Below are positions 12,994 to 13,237 of a stretch of DNA of 13,237 nt, in pieces. Location of the stretch: contig CAZCZR010000050.1 in the NCBI GenBank assembly GCA_964503455.1, forward strand, positions 1 to 13,237, read 5' to 3'. Under the pieces are notes generated by a model. It saw only the letters and a list, made by a program, of their open reading frames with translations, was not told the origin of the DNA and did not search any database. Positions within the stretch are counted from its first letter, which is position 1. Every line of letters begins with the position of its first letter. This stretch comes from CAZCZR01 sp964503455 (lineage in GTDB: Bacteria; Bacillota; Clostridia; UBA1381). The position numbers and the translations under genes are program-made.

Positions 12994-13237
12994 ATGGATA
13001 AGTGCGGTGAGAACGGCTTTAAGGAAGCGGTTTGCATACATACCGACAAGGTGTATGATTCATGCAGAGATAAGGACTGTCTGGAAAATATAAGAGTGTA
13101 TCTTACGGCGTGCGGTCAGGAAGTGGTTGACCGCGCGATCAACGTCAAATGCACCAAGGCGGAAATCATCTGGGTGTTCTCGGATGTGGAGCCTGTTCCT
13201 TTTAACAGAGGATTTTACTCTATCGACTTAAAGTATT
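12994..13237 (+). CDS. Conserved clostridial protein of unknown function (N-terminal part, 3' truncated)
   Basis: An ATG at 12994 opens a frame that runs off the window end, giving 81 residues. AAAGGA stands 10 bases before the start. The sequence includes EAVCIHTDKVYDSCRDKDCL (11-30), INVKCTKAEIIWVFSDVEPV (49-68) and PFNRGFYSIDLKY to the edge. Five cysteines occur in the first 40 residues (C4, C14, C24, C29, C40) and another at C53. There is no signal peptide or membrane segment. The pattern 'VYDSCRDKDCLE...DVEPVPFNRGFY' is one I recall from proteins found mainly in Clostridia without assigned function; this recall is not verified. It is transcribed divergently from rpsF and starts the next plus-strand unit. 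Confidence 0.75.
   Translation, partial: MDKCGENGFKEAVCIHTDKVYDSCRDKDCLENIRVYLTACGQEVVDRAINVKCTKAEIIWVFSDVEPVPFNRGFYSIDLKY

Overview
The window looks like core chromosome of a Firmicute, most likely a member of the Clostridia. The reasons are strong AGGAGG-type ribosome binding sites, sigma-A promoters close to consensus, an rpsF-ssb-rpsR operon, a TetM-like GTPase fused to a YacP/Rae1-type NYN domain, and a right-hand gene that resembles a cysteine-containing clostridial protein family. Base composition is moderate (about half G+C by eye). This assignment is inferred from gene content; no phylogenetic marker was compared.

Almost everything is on the minus strand, so it reads right to left. 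From the right end: a partial plus-strand gene of unknown function (12994 onward) diverges from the rpsF-ssb-rpsR operon (12694-11563), which has a consensus promoter, a hairpin in its leader and an intrinsic terminator. Next is a single gene with its own promoter for an 860-residue translational GTPase of the ribosomal-protection type fused to an NYN ribonuclease domain (11424-8842). A roughly 400-base non-coding stretch of tandem repeats and AT-rich DNA follows. Then come coaBC (8430-7210), the apparent operon icd-ACT protein-trmB (7133-4881) and carAB (4550-266). At the left edge the end of a plus-strand HigA-like antitoxin gene (3-173) meets carB convergently across a perfect 10-bp hairpin.

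The genes cover translation (S6, S18, TrmB, the GTPase-NYN fusion), DNA replication (SSB), coenzyme A synthesis (CoaBC), 2-oxoglutarate/NADPH supply (Icd) and carbamoyl phosphate for pyrimidines and arginine (CarAB).

Two things stand out. First, carAB is preceded by a complete candidate attenuator: consensus promoter, a 39-codon leader ORF with a strong ribosome binding site, a U-rich coding tract, and a leader stop codon inside the 5' arm of an intrinsic terminator just upstream of carA. The architecture resembles the UTP-sensing pyrBI attenuator of E. coli but is on a carAB operon in an apparent Firmicute. Second, the GTPase-NYN fusion joins a factor expected to enter the ribosomal A site with a domain homologous to Rae1, an endonuclease that cuts mRNA in the A site. 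It lacks the Tet(M) loop linked to tetracycline release, so a role in ribosome rescue or mRNA surveillance is more likely than drug resistance.
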